From Bacteroidales bacterium (GTDB lineage Bacteria; Bacteroidota; Bacteroidia; Bacteroidales; UBA12077), in contig DMBU01000054.1 of assembly GCA_003446015.1 (NCBI GenBank), positions 62,001-126,000 of the forward strand: a stretch of 64,000 bases of DNA. The letters run 5' to 3'. Under the pieces are notes generated by a model. The model made no database searches, was not told the DNA's origin, and saw only the letters and a list, made by a program, of their open reading frames with translations. Below, piece after piece: positions 7,540 to 16,039 of the stretch (positions are counted from its first letter, which is position 1; every line of letters starts with the position of its first letter). Made by a program: the position numbers and the translations under genes.

Positions 7540-9615
7540 ATGCAAAAGCTAAGCCTTCTAAACTATTTTATGACAATCTTGTTCATTACAGCAGGATTTG
7601 GTTCATGTACGAAAAATGAAAATAAAATGAAAAATCCATTATTGATTGAAAAAAATAAGATTATTGATTTTGAGAGTCTGACCTCTCAAAATGTAGTAGA
7701 TGCAACCACTCAATCAATGAGTGATGCACGCGAAAAATTGAACCAGATATATACTATTAAAACAGGTCGAAGAACATTTGAAAATACGATGCGTGCGTTG
7801 GATGATATTTATAATGATTTAATGAAAGTTAACGAAGTAATTTCACTTCTAGCATATGTGCATCCAAATGATGAAATTCGAGACCAATGCTTAGCGAGTA
7901 CAGCAGAATTTGGAAAATTCTTTAATGAAATATCCTTAAGCGAAGAGCTATATAGGGCAGTTAAAAGTTATTCAGAATCGAAAGAAGCCTCAGAATTACC
8001 AGGGGCAAATAAAAAATATTTGAAAGAAACTGTTGAGGAATTCGAAAGAAATGGCTTTGCATTACCGAAAGAAAAAAGAGACGAATTGAAGGATCTTCAG
8101 GATAAATTATCTGATTTGGGAATACAATTTGATTCAAATATAAGTTCTTATAAGGATTCTTTAATAGTTAACGAAGAGCAAATAAAAGGCCTTCCGGATG
8201 ATTACAAAAATACTCACCGACTAGATGATGGAAACTATAAAATAGGTATGGAATATCCCTCCTACATTCCCTTTATGAAGTATTCAGAGTCGAATGAAGC
8301 TCGAAAAGAACTAGCAAAGAAATTTAAAAATACAGCAGCAGATAAAAATCTTATAATTTTAAAACAAATTCTTATTGAAAGAGAAAAAGTTGCAAAGCTT
8401 TTAGGGTATAAAACATATGCAGAGTATAAAACAGAAAATCGAATGGCGAAAAGCCCACAAAATGTTTGGGATTTTGAAAATAGATTGAAAGAAAAAGTCC
8501 GTGAAAAGGCAGAACGAGATTATGAAGAACTTTTGCAAGTGAAAAGAAAATATTTGAATGATCAATCAGTGAAATCGATTGATTCCTGGGAAGCTTCTTT
8601 TTACAACAATTTACTTTTAGAAGAAAAATATGAAGTGGATGATCAAAAAATAAAGGAATATTTCGAAGTAGGGAATGTGATTGATGGATTATTTAAAATA
8701 GCACAACATTTATACGGTGTAAAATTCGAAGAAATTAAGAATCCATCGGTTTGGAACAATGATGTGAAATTTTATGAAGTAAAAGAAGATAACAAACTTA
8801 TTGCAAGATTTTATCTGGATTTGTATCCACGAGAAAATAAGTATAATCATGCAGCATGTTTTGGAATGATTCCAGGTAAAAAGATTGGCGATGAATATCA
8901 ATTACCTACAGCTAGTCTGGTTTGTAATTTCGCAAAAGCAACTGCTGATATGCCTGCTTTAATGCCTCATAACGATGTGGAAACGTTCTTTCATGAATTT
9001 GGCCATTTAATGCACGATCTTTTAACAAAAGCAGAATTAGCATCTCAGGCAGGAACAAATGTTGCACGAGATTTTGTTGAAATGCCATCGCAGATTTTCG
9101 AGAACTGGGCATGGGATTACGAAGCTCTTTCTCTATTTGCGAAACATTATAAAACTGGAGAACTACTACCAAAGGAAATGCATAAAAAAATGCTTGCGGC
9201 AAAAAATGTGGGATCAGGATTATTTGTTTTGCAACAGATTTTTTATGGTACATTGGATATGACATATCATGATAAGTTTGACCCAAATGGCTTAAAATCA
9301 ACAACTGACATAGTTAAGGAATTACAAAACGAAATCACATTACATAAGTTTCAAGAAGATACTCATTTCGAAGCAGGATTCGGACACCTGAATGGTTATG
9401 CTGCAGGATACTATAGTTATTTATGGGCTTTAGTATTTGCTGACGATATGTTTTCGGTTTTCGAAAAAAATGGACTGATGAATAAGGAAGTTGGAATGAA
9501 AATGAGAAAAATTGTCTTGGAGCGAGGTTCATCCATAGATGAAATGGAAATTGTTAAGGAATTTTTAGGTCGCGAACCAAATGAGGAAGCTTTCTTAAAA
9601 TCGATTGGTTTATAA
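7540..9615 (+). CDS. M3-family zinc oligopeptidase, lipoprotein
   Basis: 691 aa. A lipoprotein signal (MQKLSLLNYFMTILFITAGFGSC, Cys23) places it in the envelope. The zinc site is HEFGH with His485, Glu486 and His489; the downstream Glu in FVEMPSQIFENWAW, about 25-30 residues later, supplies the third ligand. The C-terminal GFGHLNGYAAGYYSYLWA is the M3 substrate-binding loop. The length and layout match the Dcp/oligopeptidase A family (about 680 aa), which cleaves short peptides. In this position it would trim peptides in the periplasm. It has its own promoter and a terminator at 9637. Confidence 0.93.
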   Translation: MQKLSLLNYFMTILFITAGFGSCTKNENKMKNPLLIEKNKIIDFESLTSQNVVDATTQSMSDAREKLNQIYTIKTGRRTFENTMRALDDIYNDLMKVNEVISLLAYVHPNDEIRDQCLASTAEFGKFFNEISLSEELYRAVKSYSESKEASELPGANKKYLKETVEEFERNGFALPKEKRDELKDLQDKLSDLGIQFDSNISSYKDSLIVNEEQIKGLPDDYKNTHRLDDGNYKIGMEYPSYIPFMKYSESNEARKELAKKFKNTAADKNLIILKQILIEREKVAKLLGYKTYAEYKTENRMAKSPQNVWDFENRLKEKVREKAERDYEELLQVKRKYLNDQSVKSIDSWEASFYNNLLLEEKYEVDDQKIKEYFEVGNVIDGLFKIAQHLYGVKFEEIKNPSVWNNDVKFYEVKEDNKLIARFYLDLYPRENKYNHAACFGMIPGKKIGDEYQLPTASLVCNFAKATADMPALMPHNDVETFFHEFGHLMHDLLTKAELASQAGTNVARDFVEMPSQIFENWAWDYEALSLFAKHYKTGELLPKEMHKKMLAAKNVGSGLFVLQQIFYGTLDMTYHDKFDPNGLKSTTDIVKELQNEITLHKFQEDTHFEAGFGHLNGYAAGYYSYLWALVFADDMFSVFEKNGLMNKEVGMKMRKIVLERGSSIDEMEIVKEFLGREPNEEAFLKSIGL

Positions 9616-9636
9616 ACTGGTAATAAATATTAAAGT

Positions 9637-9666
9637 AAGCTGCTCTAAAAAAAGGGCAGCTTTTTT
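9637..9666 (+). terminator. Intrinsic terminator
   Basis: Stem AAGCTGC/GCAGCTT, extended by two weaker pairs, then TTTTTT. It ends the peptidase gene. Confidence 0.8.
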
Positions 9667-9708
9667 ATATTTACAAAAATTAAGGAATAAAAAATTAAAA
9701 ATACTGAT

Positions 9709-10569
9709 ATGAAAAAGGATGCTAATTATTTAAAATATCTTGAGGGTTGGCTTTCAATTTTTGTAAATATATTTTTATTTGTAATAAAATATTGGGCCGG
9801 TATTGTAACCGGGTCAGTTGCAATAATTGCCGATGCATGGCATACATTATCGGATTCGATAAGCTCTGTTGTTGTGCTTGTAAGTGTAAAGGTTTCAAGT
9901 AAACCTGCCGATAAAGAGCATCCCTTTGGACATGGAAGAGCAGAATTAATAGCATCTATTATTATTGGGATGATTTTAGCGGTTATTGCATTTGAATTTG
10001 TTCTTGAAAGTTTTCAAAAGTTAAAAAATCACGAAGCAGTGCATTTCGGTAAAATAGCCATTATTGCTACCGTAATATCCATTATTGTTAAAGAGCTCTT
10101 AGCCCAATTTGCATTTTGGGCCGGAAAGAAAACAAAATCAGTTACTTTAAAAGCAGATGCATGGCATCACCGCAGTGATGCTATTTCATCTGTAATTATT
10201 TTGGTTGGGATTTTCCTTGGACCTTATTTCTGGTGGATAGATGGAGTTCTGGGAATGATAGTAGCTATTATGATTTTTTATGCCGCATATGAAATAATCC
10301 GTGATGCCAGCAACCCTTTAATGGGCGAAGAACCAGATATTGAATTGGTAAATCAGATAAGTGAAATTGCAAAACAAAAATCAGGCTGGGATGCAAAAGT
10401 TCATCATATTCATCTACACCGATATGGAGATCATACGGAATTGACTTTTCATATTAAATTGCCAAAAGAAATGAATCTGGAGAAAGCACATGATGTTTGT
10501 TCTCAAATTGAAAAAACAATAAAATCTGATTTGAATATTGAAGCAACAATTCATTCAGAACCTTTCTAG
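9709..10569 (+). CDS. Cation diffusion facilitator (Zn/Fe/Mn efflux)
   Basis: 286 aa. About six membrane helices are followed by a cytoplasmic alpha-beta domain (about 205-286), as in the CDF/FieF family. The metal site is seen in both repeats: Asp42, His45 and Asp49 in DAWHTLSD, and Asp150, His153 and Asp157 in DAWHHRSD. The DxxxH/HxxxD pattern fits Zn or Fe/Mn/Cd transport driven by proton exchange. The C-terminal domain carries HHIHLHRYGDHTELTFHI, a typical dimer and metal-sensing strand. It stands alone, between a terminator and a long non-coding stretch. Confidence 0.92.
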   Translation: MKKDANYLKYLEGWLSIFVNIFLFVIKYWAGIVTGSVAIIADAWHTLSDSISSVVVLVSVKVSSKPADKEHPFGHGRAELIASIIIGMILAVIAFEFVLESFQKLKNHEAVHFGKIAIIATVISIIVKELLAQFAFWAGKKTKSVTLKADAWHHRSDAISSVIILVGIFLGPYFWWIDGVLGMIVAIMIFYAAYEIIRDASNPLMGEEPDIELVNQISEIAKQKSGWDAKVHHIHLHRYGDHTELTFHIKLPKEMNLEKAHDVCSQIEKTIKSDLNIEATIHSEPF

Positions 10570-10905
10570 AAAATTCGAATTTTACACAATGAGTGGTGGT
10601 TTTTTCAATGATCAGTTTAATAAAATGTGTGAAATAATTTTGTTTATTGGAGTGAATTCACTTATTTCACAGACTGAATTTTATGTTTGACTGAATTCTT
10701 TTGCTTTATAGCATTTCTGTAAATATTTTTATTTAAAATTCTATGCTTTTTATCAAAGCTTAATTTTGTCTATAGTATTATGTCTTTCGTCGAAATATAA
10801 TAAAATCTTTAAGCACTTTAATTTAAGTTTTATTATAAATTTAAATTAAACGATTAATTTATTAAGAAGTCAAATTCAATGTTTGAAACTAACCCCATAA
10901 ATGAA
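10570..10905. other. Intergenic stretch with nested palindromes
   Basis: No gene is supported here. It contains a perfect 10-bp inverted repeat TGTGAAATAA (10628-10637) / TTATTTCACA (10662-10671), with a 12-bp palindrome AGTGAATTCACT (10651-10662) next to the right arm. A -7-like TAATTTTG lies at 10761-10768, without a clear -33 element. The role is unknown; the arms carry TGTGA/TCACA half-sites like those bound by CRP-family regulators. Confidence 0.4.
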
Positions 10906-11565
10906 ATGAGAAATTTTTTGGTAATATTTTTAATTTTCAGCTCAATTACTTTAGCAAAAAGCCAATCCGTTCATGATTCTGGACCTGAGCCTAGCTTAAC
11001 CATTGAACCATTTACACAAAAGCAGGTTCAAATAAGTAAAGTTAATTACTTTTTAAATGAAGATTGGCAGGGAGGATTGATTCAGTTAAAAGATGATAGA
11101 AATGTTAATGGATATTTATATCGATATAATATTTTTACAGATCAAATTGAGCTTAGAACAGTGGTCGATCCTTCGCCTGTGGAAATCATTTCCATAGGGG
11201 TACAAAAATTTATTCATTCTGATTTTTTAGTAAATGAAGAATCAATAAGTTCTGGTTACTTTGAGCTAATTGTAAACGGAGATTGTAAACTCCTTCTCAG
11301 AAGATATATACGATCAAATGAGCAAGATTATAGGGTTAGCAAGATACTTGGTTCATCTTCTGCAGCTCCCGCTTCAACGGTTATGAAAGAATATTATATC
11401 AAAAAAGGTACAGAACCAGCCGTTTTGATTGATAAATCAAAAGAAACCTTGTTGAATTATTTATCCGACAAAGAAAGTTTCAAGGAGTTTTTAGATAAAA
11501 AGTTTCTGTTATTTATTAACGAGAATAAATTAATTGAACTTATTAATTATTACAATAAAATATAA
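10906..11565 (+). CDS. Secreted protein of unknown function
   Basis: 219 aa from the Met that starts a clean signal peptide (MRNFLVIFLIFSSITLAKSQ); an in-frame ATG at 10879 would add nine polar residues before it. The mature part has LNEDWQGGLIQLKDDRNVNGYLYRYN, a segment like those in Bacteroidota proteins of unknown function that carry a beta-rich N-terminal half, and a helical, Lys/Glu-rich C-terminus. I do not recognise a named family. It is followed by a terminator at 11588. Confidence 0.75.
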   Translation: MRNFLVIFLIFSSITLAKSQSVHDSGPEPSLTIEPFTQKQVQISKVNYFLNEDWQGGLIQLKDDRNVNGYLYRYNIFTDQIELRTVVDPSPVEIISIGVQKFIHSDFLVNEESISSGYFELIVNGDCKLLLRRYIRSNEQDYRVSKILGSSSAAPASTVMKEYYIKKGTEPAVLIDKSKETLLNYLSDKESFKEFLDKKFLLFINENKLIELINYYNKI

Positions 11566-11587
11566 ACGTTGAAAGGCAAAATGTGAT

Positions 11588-11622
11588 AATAGCTCTTCAT
11601 TTCTGAAGGGCTATTTGTTTTT
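11588..11622 (+). terminator. Intrinsic terminator
   Basis: A 12-bp stem AATAGCTCTTCA/TGAAGGGCTATT (one G-T pair) with a 4-base loop, then T-rich TGTTTTT. Confidence 0.8.
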
Positions 11623-11907
11623 AGATTAATTGTAAATTAGGATAAAATTTTAATAAAAAATCTAAAATTCTACTCTAGAAGTTTTGGTTACATTTAAAAG
11701 AACTCATAACATAAATTTCTGTAAACTTTTACTGAGAATCTGAGAGGCTTACAGGATTTTTTTGGAAGAATAAGTGATAATCTGTTTGCGATTGCTATTT
11801 TTAAAATGAATTCCGGTGAAACTTTTGCTGCATTTACTAGCTCCTTTATCTAAGTGATGAGGCTAAATATTTCTTTTTGGTTTAATAAAAATCTGATATT
11901 AATGAAA
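11623..11907. other. Intergenic stretch without a recognised gene
   Basis: No supported open frame. One possible hairpin joins CTGTAA (about 11720) to TTACAG (about 11750), just before a run of seven T, so a small RNA or second terminator is possible, but the stem is only 6 bp. Confidence 0.3.
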
Positions 11908-12411
11908 CTATTTGCTTGACATTTCTGCAACCTTAGAATGAAATTTTAATCCGTGTTTCAATGCATTGTCCTTACTAAACTTATATTTAAGACGATCTGC
12001 CTCCAAAACAAATTGAATAATAGCACCTTTTTCAATTGCTGACGTACTATTACTGATAATTAAACAGTGTACACCCGTTTTTTCATGAATTCCTTCTATC
12101 TTGTTAGAACTAAGAGCATCAACATAAATTACGTGACATTTAGAAACTTGATTAAAAGAATGAAAATAATTAACTACTATATTTTGAGTTACATTTTTCT
12201 TGCCAGCCGTAACTGACTCTAAATCTGTTGCTAGTTCTCTTGACCCTAATACACCAATTATAAAATCACCGGTTTTTTCTGATTGTGGCCAATCAAAGAA
12301 TTTAGTAAAATTATAAATAAAGTTCGCTTGAGCTTTTGTGATTCCAGTTTGGCTATGTCCAATGTTTGCAAACATTGTAAAAATTAATATTGTAAAAAAG
12401 AATCGTTTCAT
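11908..12411 (-). CDS. YfiR/DUF4154-family periplasmic protein
   Basis: 167 aa with a signal peptide (cleavage after HSQ, near residue 21). KAQANFIYNFTKFFDWP followed by FIIGVLGSRELATDLES is the family signature. Characterised YfiR is a periplasmic inhibitor of a diguanylate cyclase; in Bacteroidota such proteins often sit beside sensor kinases or TonB receptors, but none is adjacent here. Its upstream region (12412-12543) holds a palindrome at 12505-12520 that could be an operator. Confidence 0.85.
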   Translation of the reverse strand: MKRFFFTILIFTMFANIGHSQTGITKAQANFIYNFTKFFDWPQSEKTGDFIIGVLGSRELATDLESVTAGKKNVTQNIVVNYFHSFNQVSKCHVIYVDALSSNKIEGIHEKTGVHCLIISNSTSAIEKGAIIQFVLEADRLKYKFSKDNALKHGLKFHSKVAEMSSK

Positions 12412-12481
12412 AGTTAAGATTTTGTGTTAATAAACTTTTTGCAAAAATTGCATCTTAATTTAATTTTAACAATTAGTTTGA

Positions 12482-12520
12482 GGTGATATAAAACATTATA
12501 ATGGGGTGATCTATATCACC
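12482..12520. promoter_or_regulatory. Operator-like GGTGAT repeats upstream of the YfiR-like gene
   Basis: GGTGAT CTAT ATCACC at 12505-12520 has the TGATnnnnATCA core spacing used by FNR/DNR-type CRP-family regulators. A further half-site GGTGATATA lies at 12482-12490 and is exactly complementary to TATATCACC at 12512-12520. No T-run follows on either strand, so a terminator is less likely. Confidence 0.35.
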
Positions 12521-12543
12521 GGGATTAATATTTCTAGTTGTGT

Positions 12544-12984
12544 CTATCTTTTTTTATTAAAAAAATCAATTAACAAATTACTACATTCATTTTCAAGAAC
12601 CCCGGATCTAACTTCTGTTTTTGTATGCATTATTTTCTCACTAATATTTTTGTACCCTTTTTTTTGATCAGAAGCTCCATAAACAATTTTACTAATTTGC
12701 GACCAATATGAAGCTCCAGCGCACATGACACAGGGCTCCAATGTTATATACATAATGCAATCACGTAAATATTTTCCGCCTAAATAATTCTCAGCTGCAG
12801 TAAGAGCCTGCATTTCTGCATGAGCTGTTACATCATTTAATGATTCAGTTAAATTATGTGCCCGGGCAATTATTCGATTATTATGGACTATTATTGCACC
12901 AATTGGGACCTCATCTTTATCATAAGCTTTAGAAGCTTCTTTGAGTGCTTCTTTCATGAAGTATTCTTCGGTATATATGTCCAT
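12544..12984 (-). CDS. tadA: tRNA-specific adenosine-34 deaminase
   Basis: 146 aa. The zinc and catalytic residues are in HAE (His55, Glu57) and PCVMC (Cys85, Cys88), which is the deaminase signature of TadA. It converts adenosine 34 of tRNA-Arg(ACG) to inosine. The length is typical and the N-terminus MDIYTEEYFMKEALKEASKA matches the family, so the ATG at 12984 is taken as the start. It is divergent from aspS, another translation gene, across 142 bases. Confidence 0.93.
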   Translation of the reverse strand: MDIYTEEYFMKEALKEASKAYDKDEVPIGAIIVHNNRIIARAHNLTESLNDVTAHAEMQALTAAENYLGGKYLRDCIMYITLEPCVMCAGASYWSQISKIVYGASDQKKGYKNISEKIMHTKTEVRSGVLENECSNLLIDFFNKKR

Positions 12985-13126
12985 TTTATTAAAATTAAGC
13001 CGTTCAAATATAACTCATTATATATAAAATTGTTTAATTATTTCGTATATTCTGGTTTTTAATAATGAAATAAAACCCTATTTTCGCAATTCTATTTAAT
13101 AGATTAATAAATAAATTTTTTTTAAT

Positions 13127-14875
13127 ATGTATAGAACGCATACTTGTGGTGAGTTAAGATTAAATGATATAGGGCAGGAAGTAACGCTAAGTGGTTGGAT
13201 TCAGGCCATTAGAAATCTTGGAGGGATGACCTTTATTACTCTTCGTGATAGATATGGATTAACACAATTGGTTTTTGATGAAAACACATCAAATGATTTA
13301 AAACAAAAAGTTGCCATGCTCGGAAGAGAGTATGTAATAAAAGTAAAGGGTAAGGTTGTTGAAAGGAGTAGTAAAAACCCCAAAATGCCTACAGGGGAGA
13401 TTGAAATTATTTCTTCTGAATTATCAATACTAAATAAATCGGAGATTCCTCCTTTTACTATTGAAGATGATACTGATGGTGGTGACGAACTTAGAATGAA
13501 ATACAGATATCTTGATTTAAGACGAAATCCGGTACGTAGAAATCTTGAATTACGACATAAAATGAGTCAGGAAATACGTAAGTTTTTAGATCATGCTAAG
13601 TTTATTGAAATTGAGACTCCCTATTTAGTTAATTCAACTCCCGAAGGAGCAAGAGATTTCCTTGTACCTTCACGAATGAATCCAGGTGAATTTTATGCTT
13701 TACCTCAATCTCCACAAACATTAAAGCAATTGCTCATGGTTTCAGGATTTGACAGGTATTTTCAGATAGTTAAATGTTTTCGGGATGAGGATTTAAGAGC
13801 AGATCGCCAACCAGAATTTACCCAAATCGATTGTGAAATGTCGTTTGTTGATCAGGAAGATGTGTTAAATATGTTCGAAGGTCTTGCTAAACAACTTTTT
13901 TACGAGATAAAGGGATTAAACTTTAAGGAAGACTTTCCAAGAATCAACTATAATGATGCCATGACTTATTATGGTTCTGATAAGCCGGATTTAAGGTTTG
14001 ATATGAGGTTCACTGAAATTACTGAGATTGCAAAAGGTAAGGATTTTAAGGTTTTTGACAGTGTTGAATACATTGGAGGAATGAATGCGAAAAATTGTGC
14101 TGAATATTCCAGAAAGCAGCTTGATGAACTTACCGAATTTGTGCAAAGACCACAGGTGGGGGCAAAAGGATTAGTATATGTAAAGTATAATATTGATGGA
14201 ACATTTAAATCGTCTGTTGATAAATTTTATAATCAGGAAGATTTAAAAACATGGGCTGATTTAATGCATGCTGAACCAGGAGATTTGATATTAATTCTAG
14301 CAGGGGAAAGGAATCATACCTTAAATGCGCTCAATGTTTTACGTCTTGAAATGGGAGATAGACTTGGTTTAAGAGATAAAGACAAGTTTGCTCCATGTTG
14401 GGTGGTAGATTTTCCATTACTTGAATGGGATGAAGAAGATAAAAGATTCTTTGCGAAACATCATCCATTTACTTCACCTAAAATTGAAGATATCGCTTTA
14501 TTTGAATCAGATCCTGGAAAAATGAGAGCCAATGCCTATGATTTTGTGATAAATGGAGTTGAAATAGGTGGCGGATCAATTAGGATATTTAATACTGAAT
14601 TACAACATAAAATGTTTGAAGCTTTAGGTATATCCAAAGAAGAAGCTCAGTTAAAGTTTGGATTTTTATTAAATGCATTTAAATTTGGAGCTCCACCTCA
14701 TGGAGGTATTGCTTTTGGTTTGGATCGATGGTGCTCTGTTTTCGGTGGTTCTGAGTCTATACGAGACTTCATTGCATTCCCAAAAAATAATTCTGGTCGT
14801 GATGTAATGCTCGATACACCAGGAAAAATTGATAAAAAACAATTGGATGAATTGATGTTAAAAATAAAGGAATAA
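13127..14875 (+). CDS. aspS: Aspartyl-tRNA synthetase
   Basis: 582 aa, the length of bacterial AspRS. An OB-fold anticodon-binding domain ([11 protein letters not shown] start, about 1-110) is followed by class II motifs: motif 2 in [18 protein letters not shown], the bacterial GAD insertion around 290-410, and motif 3 in GIAFGLDRW. It charges tRNA-Asp in the cytoplasm. Sequence alone does not say whether it also charges tRNA-Asn. It ends just before a bidirectional terminator. Confidence 0.96.
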   Translation: MYRTHTCGELRLNDIGQEVTLSGWIQAIRNLGGMTFITLRDRYGLTQLVFDENTSNDLKQKVAMLGREYVIKVKGKVVERSSKNPKMPTGEIEIISSELSILNKSEIPPFTIEDDTDGGDELRMKYRYLDLRRNPVRRNLELRHKMSQEIRKFLDHAKFIEIETPYLVNSTPEGARDFLVPSRMNPGEFYALPQSPQTLKQLLMVSGFDRYFQIVKCFRDEDLRADRQPEFTQIDCEMSFVDQEDVLNMFEGLAKQLFYEIKGLNFKEDFPRINYNDAMTYYGSDKPDLRFDMRFTEITEIAKGKDFKVFDSVEYIGGMNAKNCAEYSRKQLDELTEFVQRPQVGAKGLVYVKYNIDGTFKSSVDKFYNQEDLKTWADLMHAEPGDLILILAGERNHTLNALNVLRLEMGDRLGLRDKDKFAPCWVVDFPLLEWDEEDKRFFAKHHPFTSPKIEDIALFESDPGKMRANAYDFVINGVEIGGGSIRIFNTELQHKMFEALGISKEEAQLKFGFLLNAFKFGAPPHGGIAFGLDRWCSVFGGSESIRDFIAFPKNNSGRDVMLDTPGKIDKKQLDELMLKIKE

Positions 14876-14877
14876 AA

Positions 14878-14904
14878 AAAGAGCTCTGAAAAAGAGCTCT
14901 TTTC
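14878..14904. terminator. Bidirectional terminator between aspS and the next gene
   Basis: AAAGAGCTC and GAGCTCTTT form a 9-bp stem; T-runs lie on both sides (TTTTCTTTTT on plus, seven T on minus). It serves the two convergent genes. Confidence 0.8.
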
Positions 14905-14921
14905 TTTTTATAGAAATGAAA

Positions 14922-15875
14922 TTAAATTTTGGTGTCAGTTGTAAACTTATATTGATCTTTGATATCCCATTGTTTAGTGTTTCTATTCCAGAAATATTCT
15001 GTTTTTTCAGTCATGTATCCTGCATCATTATATAATGCGTTATATTTGTTGTAATTAATCCAGATGTCATTTGAATAATCATACTTCTTTTCCTGGTGCT
15101 CAATTTGGTTACCCTCTTTGTCATAAAACATTTCAAACATAACACCTTTTAACCAATTTTCAGTACTTGTATTCCATGTATAGCGAATTTCGCTTGTTCT
15201 ATCTCCTCTCCAGTTATATTCGATCTCATATTTGCCTTCTGTTTTCCAGTCATTTATTGACCAGGTTTCTGCAATAACTTGTGAAGGTGGTGAATACGGA
15301 TTCTCAAATTCCATTAGAAATTGTTTGTGATTATCCCAGTTTTTAGTTACTCCATTATAAAGCTTAATAGTTACTGTGTTTTTATCTCCATTTGAATTGT
15401 AAGAGATTAAATATTTCATAATGTTATACCATTCATTCGTTGGCTTTTTCCATTGTTGAAATAATACTTCTTCTTTATTTCTTCCTTTGTATGATGTGGT
15501 TCTAAGTTGAGCATTAACCCAATTTTTTGACGATCCATCCCATTCCTGGGTAATTTCTTCAATTTCATTGCCTTTATCATCATAAGTGTAATTTACTCTC
15601 AGATAATTTGCCCAAACTTGAGATTTATTTTGCCAGATTTGAACAAAATTTTCTGTAGGATTTTGATTAGCATTAAATCGTCTTATTTCTCTTTGGAAAA
15701 AATCCCAGGAATTTGTAGTAGAATTAAACTGGAAAGTATACAATGTATCTGCATCTGACCAATTCATTTTAGGTTTATTATCATCAGGTATTTCTGATTT
15801 TGGTTGTGCATTTGCATTTATTACCATGAATGCCGACAACACTAGTCCGATCGTTAATTTACTTATTGTTTTCAT
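14922..15875 (-). CDS. Secreted Trp-rich repeat protein
   Basis: 317 aa with a signal peptide (MKTISKLTIGLVLSAFMVINANA). The mature part is built of loosely repeated units of about 35-40 residues: W-x-x-x-T/S-x-x-W, then Y-x-x-x-Y-x-x-x-G-N/D and an acidic or basic strand, as in ENWLKGVMFEMFYDKEGN and DIWINYNKYNALYNDAGYM. The repeats suggest a beta-rich, surface-exposed or periplasmic fold, resembling DUF3836 and RHS-like strand repeats seen in Bacteroidota. Function unknown. Confidence 0.75.
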   Translation of the reverse strand: MKTISKLTIGLVLSAFMVINANAQPKSEIPDDNKPKMNWSDADTLYTFQFNSTTNSWDFFQREIRRFNANQNPTENFVQIWQNKSQVWANYLRVNYTYDDKGNEIEEITQEWDGSSKNWVNAQLRTTSYKGRNKEEVLFQQWKKPTNEWYNIMKYLISYNSNGDKNTVTIKLYNGVTKNWDNHKQFLMEFENPYSPPSQVIAETWSINDWKTEGKYEIEYNWRGDRTSEIRYTWNTSTENWLKGVMFEMFYDKEGNQIEHQEKKYDYSNDIWINYNKYNALYNDAGYMTEKTEYFWNRNTKQWDIKDQYKFTTDTKI

Positions 15876-15983
15876 AGCTTTAGTATTTAAAATTTAACCT
15901 TTTTTTTATTTTTGGTTTCTATTCTAAAGATAAATTCAAATTAAAATACCCTATGTGATTTTATAAAAGGATAGTTTTTATGA

Positions 15984-16017
15984 AATAAAAAAGAGCTGCA
16001 AATCAGCGCAGCTCTTT
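15984..16017 (-). terminator. Intrinsic terminator of the permease gene
   Basis: A perfect 10-bp stem AAAGAGCTGC/GCAGCTCTTT with an 8-base loop; on the minus strand it is followed by TTTATTTC. Confidence 0.85.
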
Positions 16018-16039
16018 GGATAAAATTTATTTGGAATGC

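Noticed and set aside
8912..9304. 130-codon frame antisense to the M3 peptidase
   Set aside because: Shadow of a well-conserved gene with catalytic motifs on the other strand.
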